Below are positions 26,961-36,258 of a DNA stretch of 64,000 nucleotides, piece after piece. A model generated the notes under the pieces. The model worked only from the letters and a program-made list of their open reading frames with translations, did no database searches and had not been told where the DNA came from. Position 1 is the stretch's first letter. Every line of letters begins with the position of its first letter. Position numbers and translations under genes: made by a program. The stretch lies in contig CACAEJ010000008.1 of the NCBI GenBank assembly GCA_902531515.1, positions 1 to 64,000 on the forward strand, read 5' to 3'. Source of the stretch: an uncultured Pseudohongiella sp. (GTDB lineage: Bacteria > Pseudomonadota > Gammaproteobacteria > Pseudomonadales > Pseudohongiellaceae).

Positions 26961-28223
26961 ATGAATAAAGCAAATCTGTTCTACGCTCAATCAGGCGGAG
27001 TTACCTCTGTAATCAACGCCAGCGCCTGCGGTGTAATCGAGACTGCACGTAAACACAAAGATAAAATAGGGACTGTTTATGCAGGGCGAAATGGAATAGT
27101 CGGCGCATTAAAAGAGGAATTGATAAACACAAACAAGGAAAGTGCACGATCGATTGCTGCATTAAGATCGACTCCTGCTGGCGCATTCGGTTCATGTCGA
27201 TACAAATTGAAATCTTATGCTGAACACAAACAAGAGTATGAGCGACTAATGGACGTTTTTTATGCTCACAATATTAAGTATTTTTTATACAACGGTGGCG
27301 GAGATTCTCAAGACACGGCAAACAAACTATCAAAATTGAGTATCGACAAAGGGTTTCCAATCAAATGTATCGGCATACCTAAAACAGTCGACAACGATTT
27401 ACCAAAAACGGACAACTGCCCCGGATTCGGGTCGGTAGCAAAATACGTAGCTGTCTCAATCAGGGAAGCTGGTCTAGATGTTGCCTCTATGAGCGAAAGT
27501 TCAACTAAAGTATTTGTACTTGAGGTTATGGGACGGCATGCCGGATGGATAGCAGGAGCTTCTGGTTTAGCTTCAGAGCACGAAGGAGACGCCCCTCACA
27601 TAATTTTATTCCCTGAAATCGCTTTTAATAAGAAAAATTTCTTAGCCAAAGTGAGAACAAGCGTTAAGAAATTTGGTTACTGTGCAATCGTGGTTTCCGA
27701 GGGCGCTCAATATCGAGATGGCCGATTCCTTGCCGAAACGGGTGGGAAAGATGCCTTTGGCCACTCGCAGCTTGGTGGGGTAGCACCATTCGTTGCAAAC
27801 ATGATCAAAGAATCTCTAGGTTACAAATATCACTGGGCTGTTGCTGATTACCTTCAGAGATCTGCACGGCATGTGGCGGCGGCCACAGATGTTGAGCAAG
27901 CTTACGCGGTGGGTAAAGCCGCCGTAGAGTTCGCATTGAAAGGCAAAAATGCGGTGATGCCAATCATAATTCGAGGCAAGGGCCAAAGATACACTTGGAG
28001 TATTGGTGAAGCGAAGTTATCTGACGTTGCTAACATCGAGAAGAAAATGCCTCGCAATTACATATCCAAAGACGGTTTTCATATTACCGAAAGAGCAAAG
28101 AAGTATTTCTCTCCGTTGATCAAAGGAGAGGACTATCCTCCATACAAAAACGGTTTACCTCGATATGCGAGGTTAAAAAATATTCTGACAAAGAAAAAAT
28201 TAGAGCCTTGGAAACAAACTTGA
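26961..28223 (+). CDS. Pyrophosphate-dependent 6-phosphofructokinase
   Basis: 420 residues. Phosphofructokinase family with the features of the PPi-using branch: YNGGGDSQDTANKL in place of the ATP-type GGDGS, and IPKTVDNDLPKTDNCPGFGS with the Lys typical of PPi enzymes (ATP enzymes have G at that place). MGRHAGWIAGAS and ILFPEIAF follow. It interconverts fructose 6-phosphate and fructose 1,6-bisphosphate reversibly, so it can serve glycolysis and gluconeogenesis. The track ORF has 38 extra N-terminal codons with no homology; the family start is MNKANLFYAQSGGVTSVINAS at ATG 26961. Confidence 0.92.
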   Translation: MNKANLFYAQSGGVTSVINASACGVIETARKHKDKIGTVYAGRNGIVGALKEELINTNKESARSIAALRSTPAGAFGSCRYKLKSYAEHKQEYERLMDVFYAHNIKYFLYNGGGDSQDTANKLSKLSIDKGFPIKCIGIPKTVDNDLPKTDNCPGFGSVAKYVAVSIREAGLDVASMSESSTKVFVLEVMGRHAGWIAGASGLASEHEGDAPHIILFPEIAFNKKNFLAKVRTSVKKFGYCAIVVSEGAQYRDGRFLAETGGKDAFGHSQLGGVAPFVANMIKESLGYKYHWAVADYLQRSARHVAAATDVEQAYAVGKAAVEFALKGKNAVMPIIIRGKGQRYTWSIGEAKLSDVANIEKKMPRNYISKDGFHITERAKKYFSPLIKGEDYPPYKNGLPRYARLKNILTKKKLEPWKQT

Positions 28224-28228
28224 AAGTC

Positions 28229-28864
28229 TTAGGGAGCTAATCTATCAATACGCCAAGATTGGTCATCTCTAAGATAACGAAACCTGTCGTGCAGACGATC
28301 CGCCCCTCCCTGCCAGAACTCAATTTCCGATGCCTGCACACGATAGCCTCCCCAGAAATCAGGAAATGGTGGCTCTTCATCTTTGTATTCCCGACTCAAT
28401 GCTTCAAATTCATCCATTAGTGCCGCACGCGACCCTATGACTGAGCTTTGTTTTGATGCAATAGCAGCAATTTGGCTTCCCTTAGGGCGCGAAACAAAAT
28501 AATCGCGAGACTCCTTAGTCGAGAGTTTCTGTGCCTCTCCACAGATTTTAATCTGGCGATCAATCTGATTCCACGGAAAAAGAAGGCTAACTTTTGGATT
28601 ACCGATTAGTTCCTTCGCTTTACGACTTTCATAATTGGTGTAAAAGACAAAACCTCTCTCATCAAAATTTTTGAGTAAGACAATGCGCTGACTCGGCTGA
28701 CCATTCGATGCTACGGTGGAAAGCGTCATTGCGGTGGGATCACTAATTCCCAAGCCCAAAGATTGCTGCATCCAAAGCGAAAATTGTTCAATCGGATCTT
28801 CTTGGAGATCTTTCCTATGTAAACCCCCAAACAGATATTCTCTTCTGAAAGATTCAAGATCCAT
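28229..28864 (-). CDS. pdxH: Pyridoxamine/pyridoxine 5'-phosphate oxidase
   Basis: 211 residues, the normal length for PdxH. FMN and substrate motifs include PTAMTLSTVASNGQPSQRIVLLKNFDERGFVFYTNYESRKAKEL, LLFPWNQIDRQIKICG, and the C-terminal signature EFWQGGADRLHDRFRY followed by RLAP. It oxidises PNP or PMP to pyridoxal 5'-phosphate in the cytoplasm, the last step of vitamin B6 synthesis. The partner enzyme PdxJ is also in this window (34722-35468), but they are not in one operon. It is convergent with the phosphofructokinase. Confidence 0.96.
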   Translation of the reverse strand: MDLESFRREYLFGGLHRKDLQEDPIEQFSLWMQQSLGLGISDPTAMTLSTVASNGQPSQRIVLLKNFDERGFVFYTNYESRKAKELIGNPKVSLLFPWNQIDRQIKICGEAQKLSTKESRDYFVSRPKGSQIAAIASKQSSVIGSRAALMDEFEALSREYKDEEPPFPDFWGGYRVQASEIEFWQGGADRLHDRFRYLRDDQSWRIDRLAP

Positions 28865-28964
28865 AAATTATTTTCGTTTGCCTCGAATAAAAAATCTTCT
28901 GAAAAACGCGCACACTGGAAGCTATTTAAGACTCAGAAAACTTCGCCTTCCCGTTCAATACAGA

Positions 28965-29594
28965 TTAACGTAGCAAGTCACCATAATTCCAAAATTGCTT
29001 GCGAGAGGTTCCAGTCGTGTAATAGAAAGTTCCCTCACCATGCTTATCGCTTGCGAAGAAACCTCCTTCATATCTCTGGCCATCTGGCCAGCGATAAATA
29101 CCCTTCCCTTGGAAATGATCTTCCACAAAATCGCCAGTGTAATTCTCAAAATTATCTTTTAGCCAGAATTCAGTGTGCTCATTTTCTTTCCAGCTGGGGA
29201 TATTAAAAAAGTAAGACCCGGCCCCATGACGCATGTCATTTCTCCACTCGCCAATGTACAATTTCCCTTCACCATTCCAATGCGTGCCTCTCCCTTCTCT
29301 TATGCCGCGGACCCAATTCCCGGCATATATCGCGCTCTGAGTAAAGGATATTGGTATCTCAAGGCGCCCATAACCGTGAAACTCTCCGTTCCGAAAATCC
29401 CCAATGTATTCACCGCGACCCCACGGCGTTTTTAAGTGTAAAGTACCCCTGCCGGCATCGCAGTCACCGTAAACACATTCCTCCTCTGTAACATCCTTTA
29501 AGGACTGGGCCGCAAGCTCTGCAAAAAACTGTATGCTGAAAAAAAACACCGCGGTCTTGAGAAAAAGAAAATCTCTGATTGGCTTTTTACACAT
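28965..29594 (-). CDS. Exported MORN-repeat protein
   Basis: 209 residues with a hydrophobic N-terminus (FLKTAVFFFSIQFFAELAAQ), probably a signal peptide. At least five MORN-type repeats are visible (YIGDFRNGEFHGYGR, YAGNWVRGIREGRGT, YIGEWRNDMRHGAG, YTGDFVEDHFQGKGI, YEGGFFASDKHGEGT), covering residues about 60-195. One Cys pair near the mature N-terminus (EECVYGDCD) may form a disulfide. MORN repeats form elongated beta-sheets used as scaffolds; an enzymatic domain is absent. The partner is unknown. Confidence 0.85.
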   Translation of the reverse strand: MCKKPIRDFLFLKTAVFFFSIQFFAELAAQSLKDVTEEECVYGDCDAGRGTLHLKTPWGRGEYIGDFRNGEFHGYGRLEIPISFTQSAIYAGNWVRGIREGRGTHWNGEGKLYIGEWRNDMRHGAGSYFFNIPSWKENEHTEFWLKDNFENYTGDFVEDHFQGKGIYRWPDGQRYEGGFFASDKHGEGTFYYTTGTSRKQFWNYGDLLR

Positions 29595-29702
29595 AAAGGA
29601 TTTAGTGAGTTATAGAGACAACAGTATAATTATAACCTAAGATCGTTGTTCATACACTCAAGTCTTCTTTTTTTAAAATTATCAATCGCTTAAGCTAGTA
29701 GA

Positions 29703-30551
29703 ATGACACAACTAAAAAATGATTTTCTCGTCCCTTTTGGCTACGGAGAGATAGTTCAAAAAAAACGAGTGAACGGCGGATGCATTAATGAATGCTGGCG
29801 AATACTTCTCGACTCTGGGAAGTCTTATTTTCTAAAGTTGAACAACTCCGCACCGACTGACTTTTTTGTCGCTGAATCAATAAGTTTAGAAGCCCTGACC
29901 GAGCAAGAGTTACTTCGAATTCCAACTGTAATGCTAGCAGGAGAGAACTTTATCTTAATGGAGGATCTTGGGGTCGGCTCTCCAAATTCAGATTACTGGA
30001 CAACTCTCGGTGAGGGACTAGTGAGTTTACATGCGTGTGAGCGTAGCAATTTTGGCTTTTTGATCGACAATTACTGTGGTTCAACACTACAACGAAACCC
30101 AACTATAAAAGAAGGTTTCGAGTTTTTTAAAGAGCATCGCTTAATGAGCCTCGTGTCAAAAGCTTTTGACGAACAGCTCCTTGAAAAGGAAGATGTAAAG
30201 CAAATCGAGTTTATAGCTTCAAATCTACCCAATTTGATTCCCGCCCAAAGTCCGGTACTAATCCATGGTGACTTGTGGTCAGGAAACGTGCATTGCGACA
30301 ACAAAGGGAACCCCTGCTTGGTGGATCCCGCCACATACTGGGGTTGGGCGGAAGCAGAGCTTGCAATGACCGAATTATTTGGGAGTTTCAATAGAGAATT
30401 TTACGAATCCTACGAATCGGCCTCTAATATCGAAAAAGATTGGAGAGAGCGTAGCCCTCTATACAACCTTTACCATTTGTTGAACCACCTAATTTTATTC
30501 GGGCCGAGCTACCTTGGACAGATTAAGTCGGTTACTGAACGTTTTACCTGA
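29703..30551 (+). CDS. Fructosamine kinase family protein
   Basis: 282 residues, aminoglycoside-phosphotransferase-like kinase fold. The fructosamine-kinase hallmarks are VNGGCINECWRI at the N-terminus, the catalytic loop LIHGDLWSGNVHCDNKG (about residue 195) and the metal-binding LVDPATYWGWAEAELAMTELFG. It phosphorylates protein-bound ketosamines so that they decompose, repairing glycation damage in the cytoplasm. It ends close to, and convergent with, the ybbP-like permease (9-bp gap). Confidence 0.93.
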   Translation: MTQLKNDFLVPFGYGEIVQKKRVNGGCINECWRILLDSGKSYFLKLNNSAPTDFFVAESISLEALTEQELLRIPTVMLAGENFILMEDLGVGSPNSDYWTTLGEGLVSLHACERSNFGFLIDNYCGSTLQRNPTIKEGFEFFKEHRLMSLVSKAFDEQLLEKEDVKQIEFIASNLPNLIPAQSPVLIHGDLWSGNVHCDNKGNPCLVDPATYWGWAEAELAMTELFGSFNREFYESYESASNIEKDWRERSPLYNLYHLLNHLILFGPSYLGQIKSVTERFT

Positions 30552-30560
30552 TTTACGCAA

Positions 30561-33245
30561 TTACAATACACGCCTCAACACGTTTAACGGGCTCGTACTC
30601 ACCACTTCACGGGTTGAATTCATTCCGAGTCCCGCGATGATCAGCATTCCTAGCGCCGGCCCAGCAATCCATATCCAAGTATGGAATGAAAACTCCTGTT
30701 CAAAAATCTCTTCTTGTAAATAATAAACACTGGCTTCTGCGCCCAAGGTCGCAATCAACCCCGCAACCACTCCAATGCTCGCAAACTCAATTAACAGACT
30801 GCTAAGAATCAATTTGCGCCCGGCACCAAGAGTCCTCAATATAGCGTTCTCATGAAACCTCTCATCTAAGCTAGCGTTAACGCATGCCACAAGGACGAGT
30901 GCACCACAAAGCAGTACAAGAATAGAAATAAGCTCGATGGCTGATGTTACCTGAATAATTATTGTTTGGATTTGTTCTATTAGAGCATCAATCTCAATTA
31001 CAACAACCGTCGGAAACACCCTTACTAAATCATTAAGTAAAATTTTCTGCTCTCTTTCCATCAAAGCTGTTGATAGAAAGGTAGCACCTAAATGATCAAT
31101 TGTCCCAGGCGAAAAAATAATGAAAAAATTTGGCTGCATATTGTCCCATCGCACGCTCCGAAAACTCGAAACTTCAGCCGAAACTATTTGTTGATTCACT
31201 TCAAATTCGAGTCGGTCACCTAACTCAAGATCTAACCAATCTGCATATTCCTGTTCGATGGAAACAAAACCCGGTTCGGATTCATCTCCCCACCAAATTC
31301 CTTCCGTTATCATATTGTCGTTTGGAAGATTAGTTGCCCAAGTAACTTGGCGTCGACTTAAGCGCCCTCGAACTCGGCGCCCCCCAGTCGTTGCATCTTC
31401 GGTGTTTACAGGCGGCGCATCGGTTTGAGGATTCGTCTCCAATCCACCGGTAGCCGTTTGACTCTCCGGCTCCTCACTTTCAGATCCTTCGGTAAGAGTC
31501 GCTCTGCTGACCGAAACCTCACTCTCATCCCCGGGGTTGGGTAAGTCACCATTCACACGAGTAACTCTTGCGCTAACAAGAGGAAAAAACTGATTACCTT
31601 CAATACCATTTTGTGCGAAGAAACTTTCAATCCCGGGGATTTGACCTTGCGTGATATTCATCATGAAGTGGTTAGGTGTATTCTCAGGCAACTGCGCTTG
31701 CCACTCTTCAACCAAGTCAGTGCGAAGAAGCGTTAGTATAAGCAACGACATTATGGTAATTGAAAACACCATGACCTGAAGTACGTTTTGCTTTCTTCGC
31801 CTTCGAGTTGCGGTCATAGCGAGCAACCAAGCACTTCCTGCTTTCATTCCCGTTGAACTTGAGGTACGTAGAATAAAATAGGATATTACTGACAAAATTA
31901 GAGCGATCGCTGCAACCGCTAAAACTAAAACTGAGGTGAGAATCAGATCTTGGCTATACCAGTAAATCAACAATAAAGCACCAAGAGCTCCAAACACATA
32001 AGGAACATTATCCGCTATTTTTTGCTGACTGATGTCCTTGCGCAAAACTCTGAGTGGCGGCGTTTCTCTTAAAGCAAGCAAAGGAGGTAAGGCAAAAGAC
32101 AGCAAACAAATAACTGCCGTTAACCCGCCAACGACGAAAGGCTGGAGACCCGGCTCCGGCAGATCGACAAATAATAGCCTCTGTAGAACCGCCAGTATCA
32201 CTCCATGGATAAACCAGCCCAATAACCAACCGATCGCAACTGCAAGAGACGCAAGTACCAACTGTATATTCAAATATATGAACGAAATTTGCGATGATGT
32301 GCATCCAAACGTTTTTAGGATTGCCACGTAGTCATAATGCCTCTCGCTATAACGCTTGGCCGTTAGTGCTATTGCAACACCGGCCAGCAAGACAGCAAAG
32401 AGCGAGCTTAAGAGCAAAAAACTCTCTGCTCTTTCCAATGCCTCCCTTACCTCTTCACTTTCGTCGCGAATATCTCTGATATAGTAACGTCCTCGCCACT
32501 CCTCTCGCGAGCGAAACCACTCCTCGAAAGAATCTAGTTCTGCGATATTATCTGCCGCAAATAAATAACGATTACTTATACGACTTCCAAGTTGGACGAC
32601 ATTAGTAGACTCAAGGTCATCCATGTGTAACATGAGTCGCGGGCCCGCATTATCCATCATACTGCCGCCGCCTCGATCTGGCTCCGCCACAATGATTTTG
32701 CCCACGCGCAACTCTGCCTCTCCTACAGAAACAGAGTCTCCTATATCAATACCAAGTGCTGCTAATGCTCGAGCCTCAAGCCAGACTTCTCCTGGCATGG
32801 GTCCGCTTTGAATGGGCGTCCCCCTCACAAAGGCTTGTTCCGACACTATCACCTCTCCTCGAAGAGGATAGGAATCAGTCACCGCCTTTGCTGCAACAAG
32901 AATATTACCCGTGTCTGAAAATGCCATTGAAGTGAAAGACACAATTTCGGCGGTGGAAAGCCCTCTCGTCTGCCCCTCGACTAACACCTCTCTCGGTAGG
33001 TCACCTCGTCCGCTCACGATGCGATCTGCAGCCAACATATTCGCAGATTCTAACAGTAGAGCTTTTTCGAGACGATCGGTGAAAAGTGCGATTCCAGTTA
33101 TAGAAGTCACGGCCATGATCAAAGCAAGAAACAATAAGCGCAGTTCTCCACCTTTCCAATCCCTCCGAAGTAGTCTAAGAGATATTAAAAAAAGGTTTCC
33201 AATTGGCTTATTGTCTTTTAGTGTCGCTGAGGTTTCTTCTTCCAT
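30561..33245 (-). CDS. FtsX-like ABC transporter permease (YbbP type) with an acidic insert
   Basis: About 894 residues. FtsX/MacB-type permease with helices at the N-terminus (LLFLALIMAVTSITGIALF), two four-helix FtsX-type cores (about residues 265-500, e.g. LLLSSLFAVLLAGVAIALTAKRYSERHYDY; and residues 755-890) and large periplasmic domains. An unusual Ser/Thr/Glu-rich stretch (TLTEGSESEEPESQTATGG ... NTEDATTGGRR) of about 60 residues interrupts the second periplasmic domain. With the adjacent YbbA-like ATPase it forms a probable lipid or lipoprotein export/extraction complex. The start at 33245 follows AAGGA and lies 4 bp after the ATPase stop; the track start overlaps the ATPase. Confidence 0.9.
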   Translation of the reverse strand: MEEETSATLKDNKPIGNLFLISLRLLRRDWKGGELRLLFLALIMAVTSITGIALFTDRLEKALLLESANMLAADRIVSGRGDLPREVLVEGQTRGLSTAEIVSFTSMAFSDTGNILVAAKAVTDSYPLRGEVIVSEQAFVRGTPIQSGPMPGEVWLEARALAALGIDIGDSVSVGEAELRVGKIIVAEPDRGGGSMMDNAGPRLMLHMDDLESTNVVQLGSRISNRYLFAADNIAELDSFEEWFRSREEWRGRYYIRDIRDESEEVREALERAESFLLLSSLFAVLLAGVAIALTAKRYSERHYDYVAILKTFGCTSSQISFIYLNIQLVLASLAVAIGWLLGWFIHGVILAVLQRLLFVDLPEPGLQPFVVGGLTAVICLLSFALPPLLALRETPPLRVLRKDISQQKIADNVPYVFGALGALLLIYWYSQDLILTSVLVLAVAAIALILSVISYFILRTSSSTGMKAGSAWLLAMTATRRRRKQNVLQVMVFSITIMSLLILTLLRTDLVEEWQAQLPENTPNHFMMNITQGQIPGIESFFAQNGIEGNQFFPLVSARVTRVNGDLPNPGDESEVSVSRATLTEGSESEEPESQTATGGLETNPQTDAPPVNTEDATTGGRRVRGRLSRRQVTWATNLPNDNMITEGIWWGDESEPGFVSIEQEYADWLDLELGDRLEFEVNQQIVSAEVSSFRSVRWDNMQPNFFIIFSPGTIDHLGATFLSTALMEREQKILLNDLVRVFPTVVVIEIDALIEQIQTIIIQVTSAIELISILVLLCGALVLVACVNASLDERFHENAILRTLGAGRKLILSSLLIEFASIGVVAGLIATLGAEASVYYLQEEIFEQEFSFHTWIWIAGPALGMLIIAGLGMNSTREVVSTSPLNVLRRVL

Positions 33246-33249
33246 TAAT

Positions 33250-33927
33250 CTAATCCTTAGTAACATTCCCTGAAACAACTTCACCGGCAACTAGCCGCAC
33301 TTGACGATCGCAACGAGCTGCCAAACGCTCGTCATGTGTCACCAAAACCAAAGTTGTAGAAAACGCCTTATTCAAATCAAACAGAAGATCTACGATCTTT
33401 GCACCCGTAGCGGTATCGAGATTACCGGTTGGCTCATCAGCGAATAATATACGAGCCTCAGTTGCGAACGCTCTGGCAATAGCAATCCTTTGCTGTTCTC
33501 CCCCAGAGAGTTGGTTCGGATAATGGTGCCATCTTTCTGATAGACCAACTCTATCCAACAAATCTATCGCTTTTTCTTTCGCTGCCGCGTCACCTTTGAG
33601 TTCAATGGGCAGCATCACGTTCTCCAATGCAGTTAAACTTGGAAGCAACTGAAAAGATTGAAAAACAAACCCTACCAACTGACCTCTAAGAACTGCACGC
33701 TCTTCCTCATCAAGAGAAGAAAGTTCATGTCCATCAAGAATGATTTCGCCCGAAGATGAAACATCTAGTCCAGCCATCAGTCCCAAAAGGGTCGATTTCC
33801 CGGACCCAGAAGCGCCCACGATGGCGACTGCTTCACCGGCCTCAAATTTTAGACTAATTCCCTTCAGAATCGTCAGAACGCCTTCACTAGTGTCTACGGA
33901 TTTAACAAGATCCCGTGTCTCGATCAT
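33250..33927 (-). CDS. ybbA: ABC transporter ATP-binding protein (YbbA type)
   Basis: About 225 residues. It has Walker A GASGSGKSTLLGLMAG, Q-loop GFVFQSFQLLPSLTALENV, signature LSGGEQQRIAIARAF, Walker B ILFADEPTGNLD and H-loop LVTHDERLA. This is the LolD/MacB-like class that drives FtsX-type permeases rather than solute import. It is directly upstream of the permease and divergent from the tesA-like gene, exactly the E. coli tesA/ybbA-ybbP arrangement. The track gives a TTG start at 33948; ATG 33927 has AAGG 5 nt before it and a more usual N-terminus. Confidence 0.93.
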   Translation of the reverse strand: MIETRDLVKSVDTSEGVLTILKGISLKFEAGEAVAIVGASGSGKSTLLGLMAGLDVSSSGEIILDGHELSSLDEEERAVLRGQLVGFVFQSFQLLPSLTALENVMLPIELKGDAAAKEKAIDLLDRVGLSERWHHYPNQLSGGEQQRIAIARAFATEARILFADEPTGNLDTATGAKIVDLLFDLNKAFSTTLVLVTHDERLAARCDRQVRLVAGEVVSGNVTKD

Positions 33928-34085
33928 ACTTGCCTTCGTCCCCGCCAAATTCCTCGCATTATAGTCTAATTCTATCGAAGAGTATTAATCGCTATAAATT
34001 GATTCGTGGCTTGATTACCCGATTAACACTGTAATCTGGCTTATCTATCAATTAAGATATTCTTACGCTGTAGGGAAATTTTAGG

Positions 34086-34715
34086 ATGACATCGAAATTA
34101 ATCAGGAAATTGCTGATATTTTCAGTCTTCATACCACTGCATGCTGTAAGTGCTGACAGCAATCTACCCTCGATTCTTGTGTTCGGAGATAGCCTGAGTG
34201 CGGCTTATGGTATTGAAGAGGAAGAAGGCTGGGTGAACCTGTTAGAGGAAAGGGTAAAAGGAGAGGGTTTATCCTTTCGAATCATCAACGGGAGCGTCAG
34301 CGGAGAAACCTCTACTGGTGGGGTGGAGCGTTTACCAGGTATGTTGAGTGCGTACAGTCCCAAGGTGGTAATTATAGAATTGGGCGGCAACGACGGCCTG
34401 CGAGGTTTACCTTTGAACCTACTCAATGACAACCTTAATAAAATGGTAGATATGATTCATGAAAGTGGTTCTTTAGCCCTCTTGGCTGGAATTCAAATTC
34501 CCCCAAACTATGGTCCTCGATACACGGTGCCTTTCACAGAACTATATTACGAAATCGCTGAGACTAAGCAAATAGCATTTATCCCATTTCTCATCGAAGG
34601 TATCCCTCAACAACCCGAACTCATGCAGGATGACGGTATTCACCCAAAAGCCGAGGCACAGTCCTTGATCCTTGACAATGTTTGGCCGTATCTACTGCCA
34701 TTGATAGAAAAATAG
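34086..34715 (+). CDS. tesA: Periplasmic SGNH esterase, TesA-like (acyl-CoA thioesterase I/lysophospholipase)
   Basis: 209 residues with a signal peptide (LLIFSVFIPLHAVSA). The SGNH blocks are block I ILVFGDSLSAAYGI (catalytic Ser), block II Gly in INGSVSGETSTGG, block III IELGGNDGLRG and block V DDGIHPKAEAQ with the catalytic Asp and His. The enzyme hydrolyses acyl esters and thioesters in the periplasm. The divergent neighbours ybbA and ybbP support the orthology. It is followed by the convergent pdxJ 6 bp later. Confidence 0.95.
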   Translation: MTSKLIRKLLIFSVFIPLHAVSADSNLPSILVFGDSLSAAYGIEEEEGWVNLLEERVKGEGLSFRIINGSVSGETSTGGVERLPGMLSAYSPKVVIIELGGNDGLRGLPLNLLNDNLNKMVDMIHESGSLALLAGIQIPPNYGPRYTVPFTELYYEIAETKQIAFIPFLIEGIPQQPELMQDDGIHPKAEAQSLILDNVWPYLLPLIEK

Positions 34716-34721
34716 ATTTAT

Positions 34722-35468
34722 TTAAACGCCCCGGCCTGCCCTATTCGCCGCAATAGCAAGATACTTTTCGATTACAAATTCCAAGCCGTATTGAATCGAT
34801 TCCACAACAAGCGCATGGCCAATTGAAACCTCTAAAATGCTATCGATTTCTAGAAAACGAGCTAAATTCGACAGATCAAGGTCATGGCCAGCGTTAACGC
34901 CTATATTCAATTCTAATGCCCGAATTGCAGTCTCGGCGTATGTCAGCCAGCATGCAGACTCGGCCTCTGTTCCGTATCTTGACGCATATTCTTCGGTGTA
35001 CAACTCGATTCTGTCGGAACCTACCTCCGCAGCCTCATTCACTTGATCGGGAACAGGATCAAGAAACAAACTACTTCGGATTTTTTCTTCCCGAAGCATT
35101 GTATTAGTCTCAAGCAATAATGATCTGTTTTCTGGTATATCCCACCCATGATCAGAAGTTAATTGTCCAGGTTCATCTGGAACTAAAGTACATTGATCAG
35201 GAGCAACATCTTTGATTAAGTTAAGGAAATGTTGGCTTGGATAACCCTCAATATTGAATTCAACATCAGAATACGATCTCAGACAGTTACTGATATCGTA
35301 AACATCCTGTCTCGTGACGTGTCGTTCATCTGGACGAGGATGGACTGTAATTCCCTTAACGCCTAAAGTAATTAGTTTTTCAACATGCTCTACGACATCA
35401 GGAAAATTTCTACCCCGTGAATTCCTCAACAAAGCAATCTTGTTTACGTTAACACTCAACTTCGTCAT
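34722..35468 (-). CDS. pdxJ: Pyridoxine 5'-phosphate synthase
   Basis: 248 residues, TIM barrel. N-terminal LSVNVNKIALLRNSRG (the usual LGVNIDHVATLRNARG has His in place of the Lys), then GVKGITVHPRPDERHVTRQDV, FNIEGYP, CTLVPDEPGQLTSDHGWD, ELYTEEYA, and NAGHDLDLSNLA. It condenses 3-amino-2-oxopropyl phosphate with deoxyxylulose 5-phosphate to pyridoxine 5'-phosphate. The central motifs are intact, but the Asn-Lys at the N-terminal motif (VNKIALLRN for VDHVATLRN) deviates from most orthologs. It lies in a minus-strand run with the YbfF-like esterase and Bcp. Confidence 0.93.
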   Translation of the reverse strand: MTKLSVNVNKIALLRNSRGRNFPDVVEHVEKLITLGVKGITVHPRPDERHVTRQDVYDISNCLRSYSDVEFNIEGYPSQHFLNLIKDVAPDQCTLVPDEPGQLTSDHGWDIPENRSLLLETNTMLREEKIRSSLFLDPVPDQVNEAAEVGSDRIELYTEEYASRYGTEAESACWLTYAETAIRALELNIGVNAGHDLDLSNLARFLEIDSILEVSIGHALVVESIQYGLEFVIEKYLAIAANRAGRGV

Positions 35469-35481
35469 TCTTCTGTATCCT

Positions 35482-36255
35482 TTAGGTAAGAAAATCTATT
35501 GCAATTTTCTGGAATACCTGAGGTTTTTCGGCATGAAGCCAATGGCCAGCACCCACGATAGACTTGACCCTAGCGTTAGGAAACAATTTTAGCGTTTCCA
35601 ACTGATAGTCGTTTCTAATATAGTTTGACAAGGCTCCTTTCACGAACAAAACTGGCTTTCTAAAAACGCCAGAATCGGACGGTTTATCTCGCAGGGCTGC
35701 ATAGTTATGCTCAATAGATTGCAGATTTAAGCGCCATCGAAAACCATCGCCGTTACCACGGACTAAATTTGTCAATATGAACTTACGGGTAACCTGGTCA
35801 GCTATATAATCTTCCAGACAGGATTCTGCCTCACTGCGACTCTTTAAGGTACTTAATTTCAGTGCCTTCATTCCTTCTATAACATCAAGATGACCATCAC
35901 CACTATCCGGATATGACACTGGCGCAATATCTACTACGATGAGCTTTTTAATATAGTCGGGCCAACGGAGCGCTAACTCCATTGCAACCTTACCGCCCAT
36001 CGAATGGCCAATTACAGAGGCGGAGCTGATTTCTAAATCATCAAAAAGTTGAACAACATCTTGTGCCATAACGTCATAATTTAGAGTATCGTCATGAGGC
36101 GATTCTCCATGATTGCGAAGATCCACCCCATAAACCGAAAAATTTTCTGAAAATTGCTTGCTGTGCCAATTCCAGTTATTGAGGCTCCCAAACAGTCCGT
36201 GCAAAATAAATAGCGGCTCACCGGAGGTAGAATAATTTTGAAAATGAAGCCTCAT
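35482..36255 (-). CDS. Alpha/beta-fold hydrolase, YbfF-like esterase
   Basis: 257 residues. HGLFGSLNNWNWHSKQFSENFSVYGVDLRNHGESPH is a close match to the YbfF/ABHD11 group; nucleophile elbow VIGHSMGGKVAME, acid region after VLFVKG, and His in VGAGHWLHAEKPQ. It is a cytoplasmic acyl-esterase of broad specificity. It lies 13 bp upstream of pdxJ and 3 bp downstream of bcp, so these three genes are probably one operon. Confidence 0.93.
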   Translation of the reverse strand: MRLHFQNYSTSGEPLFILHGLFGSLNNWNWHSKQFSENFSVYGVDLRNHGESPHDDTLNYDVMAQDVVQLFDDLEISSASVIGHSMGGKVAMELALRWPDYIKKLIVVDIAPVSYPDSGDGHLDVIEGMKALKLSTLKSRSEAESCLEDYIADQVTRKFILTNLVRGNGDGFRWRLNLQSIEHNYAALRDKPSDSGVFRKPVLFVKGALSNYIRNDYQLETLKLFPNARVKSIVGAGHWLHAEKPQVFQKIAIDFLT

Positions 36256-36258
36256 CCT

